Assembly: GCA_009103225.1 (NCBI GenBank)
Contig: RHPI01001026.1
Location: forward strand, 1-31,628
Source of the DNA: Chlorokybus atmophyticus
Taxonomy: Eukaryota; Streptophyta; Chlorokybophyceae; Chlorokybales; Chlorokybaceae
Reading direction: 5' to 3'
Length of the DNA stretch: 31,628 nucleotides
The notes under the pieces were generated by a model, which was given only the letters and a program-made list of their open reading frames with translations, had not been told where the DNA came from and did no database searches. Each line of letters begins with the position of its first letter. The stretch's first letter is position 1. Both the position numbers and the translations under genes were made by a program. This document shows positions 20,562-30,487 of the stretch, piece by piece.

Positions 20562-21632
20562 TTATGGATTGTTGGTGAGCAAGCTTGCTGCAAGCAAAAC
20601 CCATGTTAACTCACCTTGTAAAATAGGACACGCCATGAATGTGTTCTTCCGCAACCTCATGGTTTGTTCGATAGCTATGCGCGTAGGCGACCGCACGTCA
20701 CGCCACCAGCATTTATATACATGTTGCTTAAGAGGCAAGTAGTTGCCATACGGAGTCATGATCTTGTCAGTCAAAGGGTATGCTGCATCTCCAAGCAGGT
20801 AACCTATGGATGGAAGTTCGTGGTCCAGTAAATACTGACCGACCGGTGCAAGATGAACATAGTATAGTCATGGTTGTAGCTAGCACAGCCAACATGCAAG
20901 TTCAAGATGTTGGATATGTCATCACTGATGACGAAACAGTTGGAAGAGTAAAACTTCTTATAATTGCGATAGCTCTCATTTTTTTCTCGTATCTCCACAT
21001 GGGTGCCATCCACGGATCCAACGCAGCCCTTCATGCCGTTAAAGGGCGTTGCGTTGTGTAGACACGCATTTTAAAGTCAGACTGCACGGACGCAATACCC
21101 CTTCGCCCCGCAGGATGTCCCACGGTATTAGGCCACACAGATCCCTCCGGAAATCAAACATGAGCAGCATGATCAGCCATCATGATGCACATTTGCAAAG
21201 TGAACAATATGCAAGCAGCTCATCAAGAGAATATCTGATGTAATGAGCCATCATGTGCTGCACAATGGTCCCGCACATAATGGGAATCTCTTTAGCAATG
21301 GTGGAGATACCAAGGCCAAATAACTCATTGATGCCAGCAAAGTCAGCTGTAGTCGCTAGGTAATAAAGCACAGCAGCTACCGTACACTTAAGCTTGATGG
21401 CCTTGACCCAACGAGAGTCCTCTACTTCTACATTAGCACGGATGGCCTCACATGTCAGCTTGAATACTGCACGCTCTAAGCTAAAGTGCTTTTGTAACCT
21501 CTCCTCGCTAAAATGAGGAATCCAATTATCCCACCCGTAAATGACTGCAGCAAAGACGCAAAGGAGCAGCACCAATAGCCATGATGCATGTCTGACTGGA
21601 TGCTGATAGCTGCTTAAACAGCAGCAGCACAT
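20562..21632 (-). pseudogene. PIF/Harbinger DDE transposase, frameshifted
   Basis: Transposase of the PIF/Harbinger superfamily (HARBI1-like, DDE_Tnp_4). The first frame (21632-21180) gives the N-terminal helical region: PHFSEERLQKHFSLERAVFK, then a helix-turn-helix-like stretch including AGINELFGLGISTIAKEIP. A second frame (21034-20804) has the first catalytic aspartate in GCVGSVDGTHVEI and then NYKKFYSSNCFVIS. A third (about 20800-20562) has GDAAYPLTDKIMTPYG with the second aspartate and RIAIEQT with the glutamate. Between 21180 and 21040 the reading is disrupted. At least two frame changes are needed; introns could explain one, but decay is simpler. Terminal inverted repeats were not found. 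Confidence 0.88.
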
Positions 21633-21640
21633 GCACGGTA

Positions 21641-22500
21641 CTAGCTAGAGCAACAAGCATCTTATGCTAATGCATAACAAAATCATATGATATGATTTAT
21701 CCAACTGCTCCTCCTCTTGACACATGACCAAAAGCGTTGCAATATGCCGCTGGGAGAGCATATTGATCCTGGCAGGATCAAACGTGTATGCAACTGCGCA
21801 AGCAGACCATGCACACCTACACATAGTCATGCACATCGCATCAGCCGTGAACAACATACATATGCCTTTACAAATCATCAACAATACAATTTCAGAATTA
21901 TAAAAACATGTATGAAATTACATTGGTATGTAAGAAATACCGCAAGTGCGAAGCACAATCGTTAACACGGATTCTCACATATTGAAAAGCCCACAAGGTT
22001 TCATAGTCAAAAGCACATGAAAGACATATGGGGTCAATTCATTTAATAAGTAAACATATTTCAACATGCGTCCGTCACCTCGCCAACGATTTGAAATATG
22101 CATATGTTGGGCACTGTTTGATCTGCTATATAGGCAACTGCCATGCGGGCAGAGGTGCTGGACCACATCAACCACCGGTTGGGCGCAATCCCACTGCGGG
22201 CGCTGTTCCTTTAAAGGTGCCGCACCAAGAGCCATTAAAGGCGTCACCTCCCTCCACCTCTCCAAGCCCCCGAGGAAGAATCTATGCCTCCGGAAGAAGC
22301 AGAGGACCCACATGCAGATTGCAAAAAAAGCCCCCCGGTATGGCAGCTTTCAGATAATGCTAGGATCGTTGCATGTCAATAGGTTTGGCATTGTGTGTGC
22401 AGCCTGACGGAGGTCGTTAGCAATGCAGACAGTCCATTCAACATGCTTGCTTGACTGCATATGTCACTGACATATTGTGTCATGCATGGTGCGTGGCAGA
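21641..22500. other. Spacer between transposase and small gene
   Basis: No firm gene. At 22145-22357 a Pro/Ser/Arg-rich plus-strand frame follows an acceptor-like GCGGGCAG and could be a first exon of the gene at 22501, but no domain supports this. Confidence 0.35.
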
Positions 22501-23050
22501 TGCACGACGGTAATGCTGGGTATCGGGATATGCCGGAGGGCGAGTACGATATGGAACACATCGAGGTAATGATAGCAGTGCATCTTGGTGAGCTATCATT
22601 CCTAGCCACTCCCATTAAAGCCACTGTGTGTGGTTAACGCTTTGTGGATATGACTTGCTATTGTGCAAATGACTGGTCTTGGCATGGTTTAGCAGGCAGC
22701 ATCGCAATGCCACAATTTTGTTGGTGCTGACATCAACAACCAGCACATCTACAACAAGATGCACACAAAGGCACGCGACGGGGTGTCATAAAATAGTGTG
22801 CGATTGTGGATGCGCGCGGGCGGCTAAAGGACCGATGGGATGTGAAGTACTATCCGCTTGTCACATCAGGTCCGGCAAAGTTGCGTGTTGCAAGGCTCAC
22901 AATGTATACAGGATACGCCGCTGCAAATGGACTATACACAATTAACCTCGAGCAAACTTACAAAAGGGGCTGATAGTGGATGTTGCGTTTATCAACGAGA
23001 CGGTCTGCTTTGCCAAGTCAGAAGAGTCGGACACCAAATATTCTGCTTGA
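22501..23050 (+). pseudogene. Damaged small gene, possible Myb/SANT-like Harbinger partner
   Basis: An exon bounded by GTGGCAG and GTAATG (22501-22566) encodes MHDGNAGYRDMPEGEYDMEH plus two residues. The next candidate exon starts after TTTAGCAG at 22696 and reads through NFVGADINNQHIYNKMHTKA. A shift near 22790 leads to RLKDRWDVKYYPLVTSGPAK and onward to about 22970. Another shift leads to VDVAFINETVCFAKSEES and a TGA at 23048. NNQHIYNKMHTKAR followed by RLKDRW resembles the helices of Myb/SANT-like proteins that PIF/Harbinger elements encode beside their transposase, and the transposase lies divergently 0.9 kb away. The assignment is tentative. Either unusual introns or two frameshifts are needed. 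Confidence 0.42.
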
Positions 23051-23589
23051 AGTACGAGTCCGCGCGTGCAAATTAACAGCAAAGCCACGACAGCAAGGTA
23101 CAAGTGCAGCGTATATATGAGTATGAGTACAGCTGTAGAACACGGTGTCAATGGGGACATTGCTTTGCAGGTACCTCTCCTCACCATCCGCCTGCGAGTC
23201 ACATATGCATGCATCAAGTGATAATTTCAGCCGGCAGCCTTTAAGACGGTCCAGACAACCGCCTCCTACCATGATCCTGTCTGTGCCAAAACCACATGGT
23301 AATTGGCCTACTTTAGCCTTTCAAATAGCCTATTATAGGCTCTCCGAAACTCTTTGTTCCGTCTTTATGCAATGTCTACTTGCTGCACCAAACTCTCTAT
23401 TTGTTAATGTCACCTTAGTTTTTTGACACTCTGCTGCATCGCATAATCAGCTGCCAAGCCTCTAATATACCTGGAAACTTAAACCAGCCACTATCTGTTC
23501 AATGTCCGATGACATGCATGACAGCCACTTTGCCATTTACAGCCATGTCCGGTCCTTGCTGCCAGACAGGTCGATCATTCATACGCTCG
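23051..23589. other. Intergenic region
   Basis: No supportable gene. A small hairpin, AATAGCCTATTATAGGCT, lies near 23325. Confidence 0.4.
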
Positions 23590-24170
23590 CCACATAATCA
23601 GCATAACAGACCACCTGGTATTGGCAGTCAATTTCATGGTGTAGCCACTCCGCAAAGCCTAATCTTTACCTGCACACTTTGCATAATGCCTCAATATTGG
23701 ACTAGATACAGCCTGGTTAATGTCTGGTTATAAGCAAAATGGAGACTCCACCCACTCTGGCTCACATCTGCTGAAATTACCAGATACCTCTGCTCCGGAC
23801 CTGCTCACCGCTTAGACCCCGCACCAGACCACCTGGCACAGTAAACAGCCAAGTCCAGGCACTCTGCAAATCCTTATCTTTACCTGCACACTCCGCAAAA
23901 TGCCTCAATAATTCAATTAGACACAGCCTGGTCAATGTCTGGTCGCAAGCAAAATGGAGACTTTACCCACTCTGGCTCACATCTGCTGAAATTACCACAT
24001 ACCCCTGCTCCGGACCAGCTTTCCACTTAGATCGCACACCGCACTAGACCACCTGAAATTAACAAAACTTCCAAGTCCAAGTTTAGGCACTCTGCATAGC
24101 CTAATCTTTACTTGCACACTCTGCAAAATGCCTCAATGCGACTAGAGAGACCCTAGTTTTGACCCAGTCA
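23590..24170. repeat. Diverged tandem repeat, period about 214-229 bp
   Basis: ATCTTTAC(C/T)TGCACACT followed by GCA(A/T)AATGCCTCAAT recurs with starts near 23662, 23876 and 24105. Accompanying blocks such as AAAATGGAGACT...CCCACTCTGG and GACCACCTG recur in the same order. Noncoding. Confidence 0.82.
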
Positions 24171-24651
24171 TTATCTGCTCAGCACCTGGCGTGCTTTCGT
24201 CTTCGGACATTATGGTCCAGTTTGGATGATACCTGTTATGCTATTTTTGCTGGACCTTGGGTAGGTAAGGACCAGAGTGGTGTAAGAATACCACGAACTT
24301 ATCTGCTGGTCAACTTGGCAAACTTGTCCACAAGCACTATGGACGGATGGAAGTCCCAATAATGTCACCGGTGCGGCACCTCGTAGGGGAAGTTGCAGCT
24401 CAGCACCAAGGGAGGAAAGGATGATCTCCGGCCTCTACTCAGCTCCAGCCTAAGGCACGCACGTACGCCCCCCCAACACACCCACATGCACCACACCACA
24501 ACATCGCACCCCACAAGGGATGAGGGGAAGAGCCTCTTCAAAAGCTAACAACCAGGCACCCCACACACAGATGGCCCTCTTGTAAGGCAAACACACACGT
24601 ATTTCTTTGTCAATACTGATCCGATCCCTACTTAAGGATGGAACTTAACAA
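24171..24651. other. Intergenic region
   Basis: Includes a CA-rich, C-rich plus strand at about 24450-24600. No gene could be supported. Confidence 0.4.
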
Positions 24652-24981
24652 TTATACCACATGCTGCTCTCCCGACCTGGCACATAGGACGTCAAAGGCC
24701 ACCGTGGACGTGTCATTATGGGCTGACCTTGTCCCTACAATGGAACCAATAAACTTTACCTCGGGAGTATCAAACCACCTTGGGTTATTGTAGTAGTAAC
24801 ATTCCGGCCTCGGAATCACAAACTCAGACTCTCCTAGTACATATGTTCTTGCGGATTGCCCACATGCACTACTTGCCTCGCGACTGTCACACCTGTGGCA
24901 AATTGCACTACTGCAATACACATCCTGTGGTTTGCCAATGTGGCTCACAATCTTGTAACTGTCACTTCCTGTGGCAACGCA
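24652..24981 (-). CDS. Exon of unknown Cys-containing protein
   Basis: Open minus-strand frame with good codon-like composition ending at a stop next to 24652. It contains YKIVSHIGKPQDVYCSSAIC, then a HRC...C cluster, RPECYYYNNPRWFDTPEVKF and VAFDVLC near the end. Seven cysteines and no ATG occur in the open frame. An acceptor-like TTGCCACAG lies just before the start given here, so it is probably a last exon whose upstream part was not found. The family is not recognised. Cysteine content suggests a secreted or extracellular domain, by inference only. Confidence 0.4.
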   Translation of the reverse strand, partial: CVATGSDSYKIVSHIGKPQDVYCSSAICHRCDSREASSACGQSARTYVLGESEFVIPRPECYYYNNPRWFDTPEVKFIGSIVGTRSAHNDTSTVAFDVLCARSGEQHVV

Positions 24982-25002
24982 CAATACAATAAAAAGGCTC
25001 AC

Positions 25003-25507
25003 ATGCTTTAGGCACTAACCAGCTCTATGCTAGCCCAGCATCAATGCCTTGTGTAGTTCATCATACTCAAGGCCTCATTGGCTCAAGAGCGGACCACATG
25101 AGAGCACACGCCGTAAGCACTTACACTCGCTTTTGAAATGGAAAATCCCACTTGGTCCCTTTTTACTAAAGTAAGTAAGGGACAGAGAATGACTTTTGCT
25201 AGTCTTATAAGCGTGACAGGTGGACCCTAGTCCAACAACTATATATACCTAGTCTTCCCACCTAGTCAGCACCTGCTCTTGTCAGTTTTTACAGCTAGTC
25301 CACTCTATGTGACTCTGGCAGGTTAGACCTGAGCTAGGTAGTCACTAAGGAACTCTTTGGTGAGGTGTCGTTTCAACACTCGCCAGTTTCTGACTCAATT
25401 GTGCACATGTTGCATCGCATGTAACCAGACGATGTCACTTGTAGCATACCGGTGATGTGCTGCGCGCAGGTGCACGATGACGCCATGATATCATAGCATC
25501 TGCATAG
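25003..25507. other. Intergenic or intronic region
   Basis: Could hold the upstream exons of the Cys-containing frame at 24652-24981, but none could be identified. Confidence 0.35.
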
Positions 25508-25825
25508 TCAGGTGGCATGTGTGTGATGAATGCACATGTGCGGCTCTGCAGTTGCCTTCACGATTACAAGCACGCATCTCAACATCGCTCGTCGGTCAGC
25601 TCTTTGCATGAGAGCAACAACACTCACCCATGCTGCCACTGACGACGTGTCTAGTTTATCAACCTCGAGCAATTTCCAATGGTAAGTGACACAATGCGAC
25701 AATACAATCTGGAAGGGAGCCAACCGCATGCAAAACACACGGTACCGCAGCAGCTGCATAAACTCTATTACGCGTGTTGCACCGCACTCTGCACAATGGT
25801 GCGCATGCGCGAGCAACTCAACCAT
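25508..25825 (-). CDS. Hypothetical ORF, 105 residues
   Basis: Uninterrupted minus-strand frame from ATG at 25825. It begins MVELLAHAHHCAECGATRVI; the HHCAECGA cluster hints at metal binding. The rest is mixed hydrophobic with a Thr/His-rich end. No family recognised and no splice signals seen. It could be chance. Confidence 0.22.
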   Translation of the reverse strand: MVELLAHAHHCAECGATRVIEFMQLLRYRVFCMRLAPFQIVLSHCVTYHWKLLEVDKLDTSSVAAWVSVVALMQRADRRAMLRCVLVIVKATAEPHMCIHHTHAT

Positions 25826-25977
25826 GACTCACGATAGCCAGTTTGTGCACAGATGAAAACTGCCCAACAAGCCGAGATGCAAGCAACAGTCGTGCTCAGC
25901 AGGAAGCCAATCATACAGCGACACAGACCCGCCCGCAAGAACAGCCTAGAACAGTATGGTACTAGTTCGTGTGGGTA

Positions 25978-27316
25978 TCAGTCAGCCACAATCACACCTG
26001 TACACGGTACACACAAACTCCTGATCACTCCCACAGACCGACAGGCCCACGCCTCAACTGTGCACCACCAACATCCTTGTGCTTCGCTTCCCTCTCATGG
26101 GTTCCCCGCGCTCCCGCTCTCACCCATATGGCGCGTAGCCGCGGCCTGCCAAAATGTGTGGTGAGACGAGCGGTCAGAGACACATGTGTGGTAAGAGTGT
26201 TGCTGTGTGGTGTAGTGGGCTTCTCTCACAGCAGCAGTCTCATCTGTCCCCTCACACGTCCCACTTACCAGCGCCTGATCTGCGAGTCCTGCCTCCTCGA
26301 TGAATCCCCCGCTCTGCACCGCCTCCGCCGCCGCAAGACGCACCGCAGCATCCTGACATAGTAAACCAATCTTGCTGTTGTTGTGTGTTCTGGTCACTAG
26401 AATGAGATCAGGGACAGTGCATGCAGCTCAGTGTCTTTGTTACCGTTTTCATGGGCACCCCGCTGTGGTACTCCGGCGGACCCACCGCATCCTCCACAGG
26501 GTACCTGTACACACACACGCGCACGTGTTGGCACAGATAAAGCTGTGTGCACCGAGTTGCTGTGTGCGTCATGAAGATGATCACTCGCTGAGGGTTGCAG
26601 GCGGGGAACTCGCCTCGCGCATGTCGGTCGGCCACAGACTGTTCACATGAGTAAGAACAGAGGGAAAATTTCAGATATACACACAACAACAACAACAACA
26701 GCAAGAACGACAAGTGTGTTATTGAGGCGCATGCAAAGAAGTGATTGAACTCTTGTGCACAAGTGCGTCCAAGTACGCTCGAACAACTCATGAATATGTA
26801 CACGTGCAGGTGCAGCAGCCTGCCAGTATGCACTGTACCGCCAGACACAGTTGCGTTTGAGAGTATTATTGTCATCACATTCACACAATTACATTCCCAC
26901 CCACCCACCTGCGCCTTTACCGCGAATCCCCCCTTCAATTTTCCCGCCCGTCTGATGCGCCTCAGCAGACTCGATCCAGGCAGCACCCGACTGCAAAACA
27001 GAGTGCGCATGTGCGTACACATGCATGAGTGTTAAGCACAGACATGCATGTGTGCAATGAGCATCCCGTGTGCGTGAGTGTACGTTTGGAGTCAGTCCAT
27101 TCAAGCATGCAGTGTGTGCTTGCACGCGCGCGCGCAAGGGACGGCATCATGCTAGCTGGTGGCATGCCAAACATCAGAAGCTACAGTTACTGAGAGTAGT
27201 AAGGCTTGCATACTTTGTACCATACCCCCCCAAAAACTCACCTTGGTCATGGGCACTCCGATAGGCAGGTACTGCGGCGGGCGCAGGTCGAGATTGACGT
27301 TGACATTGGAAGACAT
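25978..27316 (-). CDS. Six-exon gene of unknown family (model, 115 residues)
   Basis: Exons on the minus strand: 27316-27242, 26990-26905, 26504-26444, 26352-26269, 26145-26124, 25997-25978, all bounded by GT-AG and kept in frame. Exon 1 (MSSNVNVNLDLRPPQYLPIG plus five residues) is certain as an exon because a conserved copy with the same ATG and donor lies at 31435-31515. Exon 2 has SGAAWIESAEAHQTGGKIEG, exon 3 YPVEDAVGPPEYHSGVPMKT, exon 4 an Ala-rich helix (DAAVRLAAAEAVQSGGFIEE and eight more). Exons 5 and 6 are very short. PPQYLPIGVPM and PPEYHSGVPMK look like an internal repeat. The small Ala/Gly-rich, hydrophilic product loosely recalls seed-maturation (SMP-type) LEA proteins, but this is weak. 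The exon 2 donor has three in-register choices; 26905 keeps the frame. Confidence 0.5.
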
Positions 27317-28210
27317 CTTGGCTGCTTGTGTACTCGCGCTCTCGCTCTCACCTTGAACCTCCACGAGATAACAACAACAACAACAGCGAACAGGAAAAAA
27401 ACACAGGAGGACAAGAAGAAAGAAGCCTCCTTGTTTGGTTTGGCTAGCCCATCCCCGGTGAAAGGGATGTGACAAGGCGTCAGTGATCTACGAGACTGAG
27501 TGCTGGGCTGAGCTGCTATACAGGTCCCGATGCTTCTATCAACGACATGCACAGTATTGCTGAGGTCAGCACACGCGCATATGGGACGTCAGCAGTGCAA
27601 AAGGAGACATGATGATGCAAACACAACCCGTAGACGTACACAAACCCTGTACATTTACACAGTTGCCACAAGTCACCAACGTGCATGCACTTGCTGGGAA
27701 ACGGAGATGCAGGCAGTCACCTGTTGCGCATGCATGCAAGAAGACGACGGGTATTCATCTACAATCAGTGCGCTTGGCAGAAGTAAACCTCCCAAAACAA
27801 CCTTCCCTCGAGGCAAGCAAGCATTGACGTGCCTTTTCACGCATCCATGTGACTGTGTGTGATTTGTGTGCATCGTGCACACTAGCTACATACCCGCTGC
27901 ACGTGCCAGATGCTTCGTGCTGCCGCAGTCACAAGCAAAAGTGGATTGGTTGGACACGCACAGAGTATGGAGTAATGCTTGAACAGAAGAGTCATAGAAC
28001 TATTCTTTGTTGTGCAGAGCTCGAGCTAGTGCCATGCCACTCACAATTAGTGGACTCATTCCTCTAGAGGCTGAGCCATTATCACTATACCACTTGTCCC
28101 TCTCAAAGTCCACAAGAGGACAAGACAACTGCACATGACATGTTTGTGTACCGGCACCCAGCACACGGCAGCCCCATTGTGCTGGGAATGCTTCCTTCAG
28201 CAATTCTCTC
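27317..28210. other. Intergenic DNA within the left arm
   Basis: Holds the 5' flank of the unknown minus-strand gene, including a short (AAC)n run near 27369-27385, and the 3' flank of the secreted-protein gene. Its counterpart in the right arm is 30564-31434. Confidence 0.5.
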
Positions 28211-28675
28211 TCACACCACATCCTTGCACCAGACGAACCCAATGGCCACGGTGATAGGCGCGGACCACAGGTTGTCGTTGACCCAGGTGCATCCGGCAAT
28301 GCCGCCATACAGGATGGTTTCGAGCAGAGCAACGCCCGGTGGGTTCTCGGAAGCTTTGCGGCATATGACCTGCACGGCCTTTCCAGAGCTCTGATCGTTA
28401 GGCTGGACATTGAAGATGTTGGCTGTGTTTCCGTTGAAGCTGTATTCACTCTGGAAGTAGTAGCTGGAACATCCATCTGCCGCCAGTGACCGAGGCACTG
28501 GAATACACTCTGGGGAGCCGTCTGAGGTGCATGGAGAGGCGGGGATATTGTAGTAATAGGTGTTCGTCAACATGTTCACTGGCCTGCAGGTTCTCGTGGT
28601 GGTGGCATGAACACCCGCAAGTCCTGTTGTCACCATGATGACTGCTGCCAGGAGCAGCGCCGTCTTCATCGCCAT
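28211..28675 (-). CDS. Small secreted protein of unknown family, intact copy
   Basis: A 154-residue protein from ATG 28675. It starts MAMKTALLLAAVIMVTTGLA, a classical signal peptide with likely cleavage after GVHA (about residue 24). The mature part has cysteines in TCRPVN, SPCTSD, PECIPV, DGCSSYYF, VICRK, AGCTW and VWCKD, eight or fewer conserved, suggesting disulfides. It ends in a Trp-rich stretch, TWVNDNLWSAPITVAIGFVW. The ATG is the first codon of the second exon: a 5'UTR intron runs from 28854 (GTAAAG) to 28676 (CAG), in the same place as in the inverted copy. A TATA box lies upstream at 28956-28963. No family is recognised. Confidence 0.72.
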   Translation of the reverse strand: MAMKTALLLAAVIMVTTGLAGVHATTTRTCRPVNMLTNTYYYNIPASPCTSDGSPECIPVPRSLAADGCSSYYFQSEYSFNGNTANIFNVQPNDQSSGKAVQVICRKASENPPGVALLETILYGGIAGCTWVNDNLWSAPITVAIGFVWCKDVV

Positions 28676-28854
28676 CTGCATCAAGAGTAGATATCCACAC
28701 GTGAGCAAGTCGGTTTTCCCCGTGCAAACCGAAGGCCAAGCAGCTGACAGTACGCGTCTTGACATTGATAACTCATCAATGTCAAGACGCGTACTGTCAA
28801 GACGCATGCCAGCATGTGATCTACCACAATGACAGTGTGCAAGGCGAGCTTTAC
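28676..28854 (-). other. 5'UTR intron of the secreted-protein gene, containing a perfect hairpin
   Basis: Donor GTAAAG after GCACCG and acceptor TTGATGCAG directly before the ATG. The other copy has GTAAGT and the same acceptor. The hairpin at 28745-28799 lies inside this intron. Confidence 0.6.
28745..28799. repeat. Perfect 25-bp inverted repeat with 5-nt loop
   Basis: The arms from TGACAGTACGCG to CATTGAT and their exact reverse complement flank the loop AACTC. All 25 pairs match. The right duplication arm lacks it. Confidence 0.95.
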
Positions 28855-28955
28855 CGGTGCTAGAGGGAGCCTGGTGAGTGGCGGGCGCAGACCACAAGGT
28901 TGTCAACGGCAGTGTCTTGAGGCTCGAAGTATGCGTTGCTAGGAGACCTTCCCCT

Positions 28956-28963
28956 GTTTTATA
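28956..28963 (-). promoter_or_regulatory. TATA box of the secreted-protein gene
   Basis: GAGTATAAAACAGGGG on the minus strand, about 100 bp before the 5'UTR donor. The right-arm copy has GTACAAAAAGGGG at the same place, so its TATA is altered. Confidence 0.6.
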
Positions 28964-29220
28964 CTCGACTGAGACTGAGGTCTTTCTTGGCCGGTTGCCG
29001 CGGCCTGACGACGCAGCACAGAGGGCATGGCGCAGATAAGCGGCGCCTTGCTCAGCTCTGTGCAAGATAGCCCGCCTGCCAAGTGTGGATGGCGCGCGCA
29101 GTGCCGCGGCCCGAAAGTTGTGGCTATTGCGGCATGACATGATGCTGCCGCCGGCATCTTACTCAGCTCGTAACCAGGTAGTTGCGCTGTCAGCAGGGAA
29201 ATATAATAGTATATTAGTAC

Positions 29221-29527
29221 GTACATCCTATAGGCTGTGTATCACAGCCCGATAAGATAAGGCGTCGAGTTCGTCCACACAAAGCGACTCCGCGACGCAT
29301 CAATACGGTCGCCTTGCTTTTACCGCGCCAAACACGGTGTAGGGTATAGGCTACCACCACGTGCTGCCAAAAGATCCGCGTCAGCACCAGTCACGCCTAG
29401 CCGCACTATCAAGACTCAGTACCGCTCTCGTCGCATGCAACCAGTTGACAGCACAACACGTCACGTCAACTTCAACTCCTCCGAGAGCGTCTGAGCAGAA
29501 CAACACAACACACAGCAGTTAGGATAA
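29221..29527. promoter_or_regulatory. Spacer between the inverted arms, divergent promoter region
   Basis: About 307 bp of unique sequence between the two head-to-head genes, with no coding capacity. Any shared divergent regulation would be centred here and in the adjoining 250 bp of each arm. Confidence 0.4.
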
Positions 29528-29878
29528 GGTACTACTACATTTTCCCTGCTGACAGCAGCTTACTCACCTGGCGGCCGGCGGGCTTGCCTTGGGCTGAGGA
29601 AGATGACGCAGCAGCCGCAATAGGCCTCGTGCCGCGTCACAGCGCGCGCCATCCACTCCTTGCAGGCGGGCCATCATGCCCAGAGCTGAGCAAGGCGCCG
29701 CCATGCCCTCAGTGCTGCCGCGGCAGCCGTCGAGACGGACAGACGAAAAGGCCTCAGTCTCAGTCGCGTACAAAAAGGGGAAGGTTTCCTGGCAATGCAC
29801 ACAGCGAGCTTCAAGACACTGCCGTTGACAACCTGGTGATCTGCGTCCTCTACGCATCAGACTCCCTCTAGCACCTGT

Positions 29879-30024
29879 AAGTCTTGCCTTGCACACTGCC
29901 ACTGTGATGGATGACATACGTTCTGGCATACGTTTTGTAAGTATGTGGACATCAGCAACTGCTTGGCCTTCGGTTTGCATAGAGAAAACCGACTTGCTCA
30001 CTTGTGGATTTCTGCTCTTGATGC
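29879..30024 (+). other. 5'UTR intron of the right-arm secreted-protein copy (approximate bounds)
   Basis: GTAAGT after CTAGCACCT and acceptor CTCTTGATGCAG before AACGCGATG. It matches the left-arm intron in position but lacks the perfect hairpin. Confidence 0.55.
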
Positions 30025-30032
30025 AGAACGCG

Positions 30033-30487
30033 ATGAAGACGGCGCTGCTTCTGGCAGCAGTCATCATGCTGACAACAGGACTTGCGGGTGTTCATGCTAC
30101 CACCACGAAAACCTGCAGGCCAGTGAACATGTTGAAGAACGTCTATTCCAGGGTCCGCGCCTCTTCATGCTCAGCAAGCACCACCGGACCGTGTATTGCA
30201 CTGCCTCCGTCACTGGTGGCAGATGGATGTTCCAGCTACTACTTCGAGGCTGCCTATAGCTTCAGCGGAAGCACAGCTAACGTCATTGAGGTCCAGCCTG
30301 ACGACCAGAGCTCCGGAAGGTCCGTGCAGGTCCTATGCCGCAAAAATAACGTGGCACCACCGGGCGTTGCTCTGCTTAAGCTACGATCTATGAAGGCACT
30401 GCCATATGCACCTGGTCCAACGACAACCTGTGGTCCGCGCCTCTCACCGTGGGCGTTGCGTTCGTCTGGTGCCCCACTGCGGTGTGA
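30033..30487 (+). pseudogene. Small secreted protein, frameshifted paralogue
   Basis: Plus-strand twin of 28211-28675. It starts MKTALLLAAVIMLTTGLAGV, keeps the signal peptide and most cysteines (TCRPVN, ASSCSA, GPCIAL, DGCSSYYF, VLCRK), and aligns until GVALL. At about 30375-30390 a 2-nt gain or 1-nt loss moves the frame. The homologous ending (TWSNDNLWSAPLTVGVAFVW and a TGA at 30485-30487) continues in another frame, while the open frame runs on to 30563 with an unrelated tail. Either a pseudogene, a protein with a new C-terminus, or a base-calling error. The MKT codon is the only conserved ATG after the acceptor. Confidence 0.68.

Larger units (their letters stand above)
27136..29220 (-). 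repeat. Left arm of large inverted duplication
   Basis: Read on the minus strand this arm is collinear with 29528-31628 on the plus strand. It includes the divergent promoter side, secreted-protein gene, intergenic DNA and exon 1 of the unknown gene. The outer limit given is only where the partner arm meets the window edge; the duplication may extend further. Confidence 0.9.

Noticed and set aside
26408-27022. 204-codon minus-strand open frame
   Set aside because: It is a chance read-through of two exons and the intron between them. The intron part holds a Leu run from the (AAC)n repeat. The splice sites inside it give a more coherent product.
28676-29140. In-frame extension of the secreted protein to 309 residues
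   Set aside because: The extension crosses the promoter TATA box, the 5'UTR and the hairpin-bearing intron. The signal peptide starts at the ATG after the acceptor, and the right copy supports that start.
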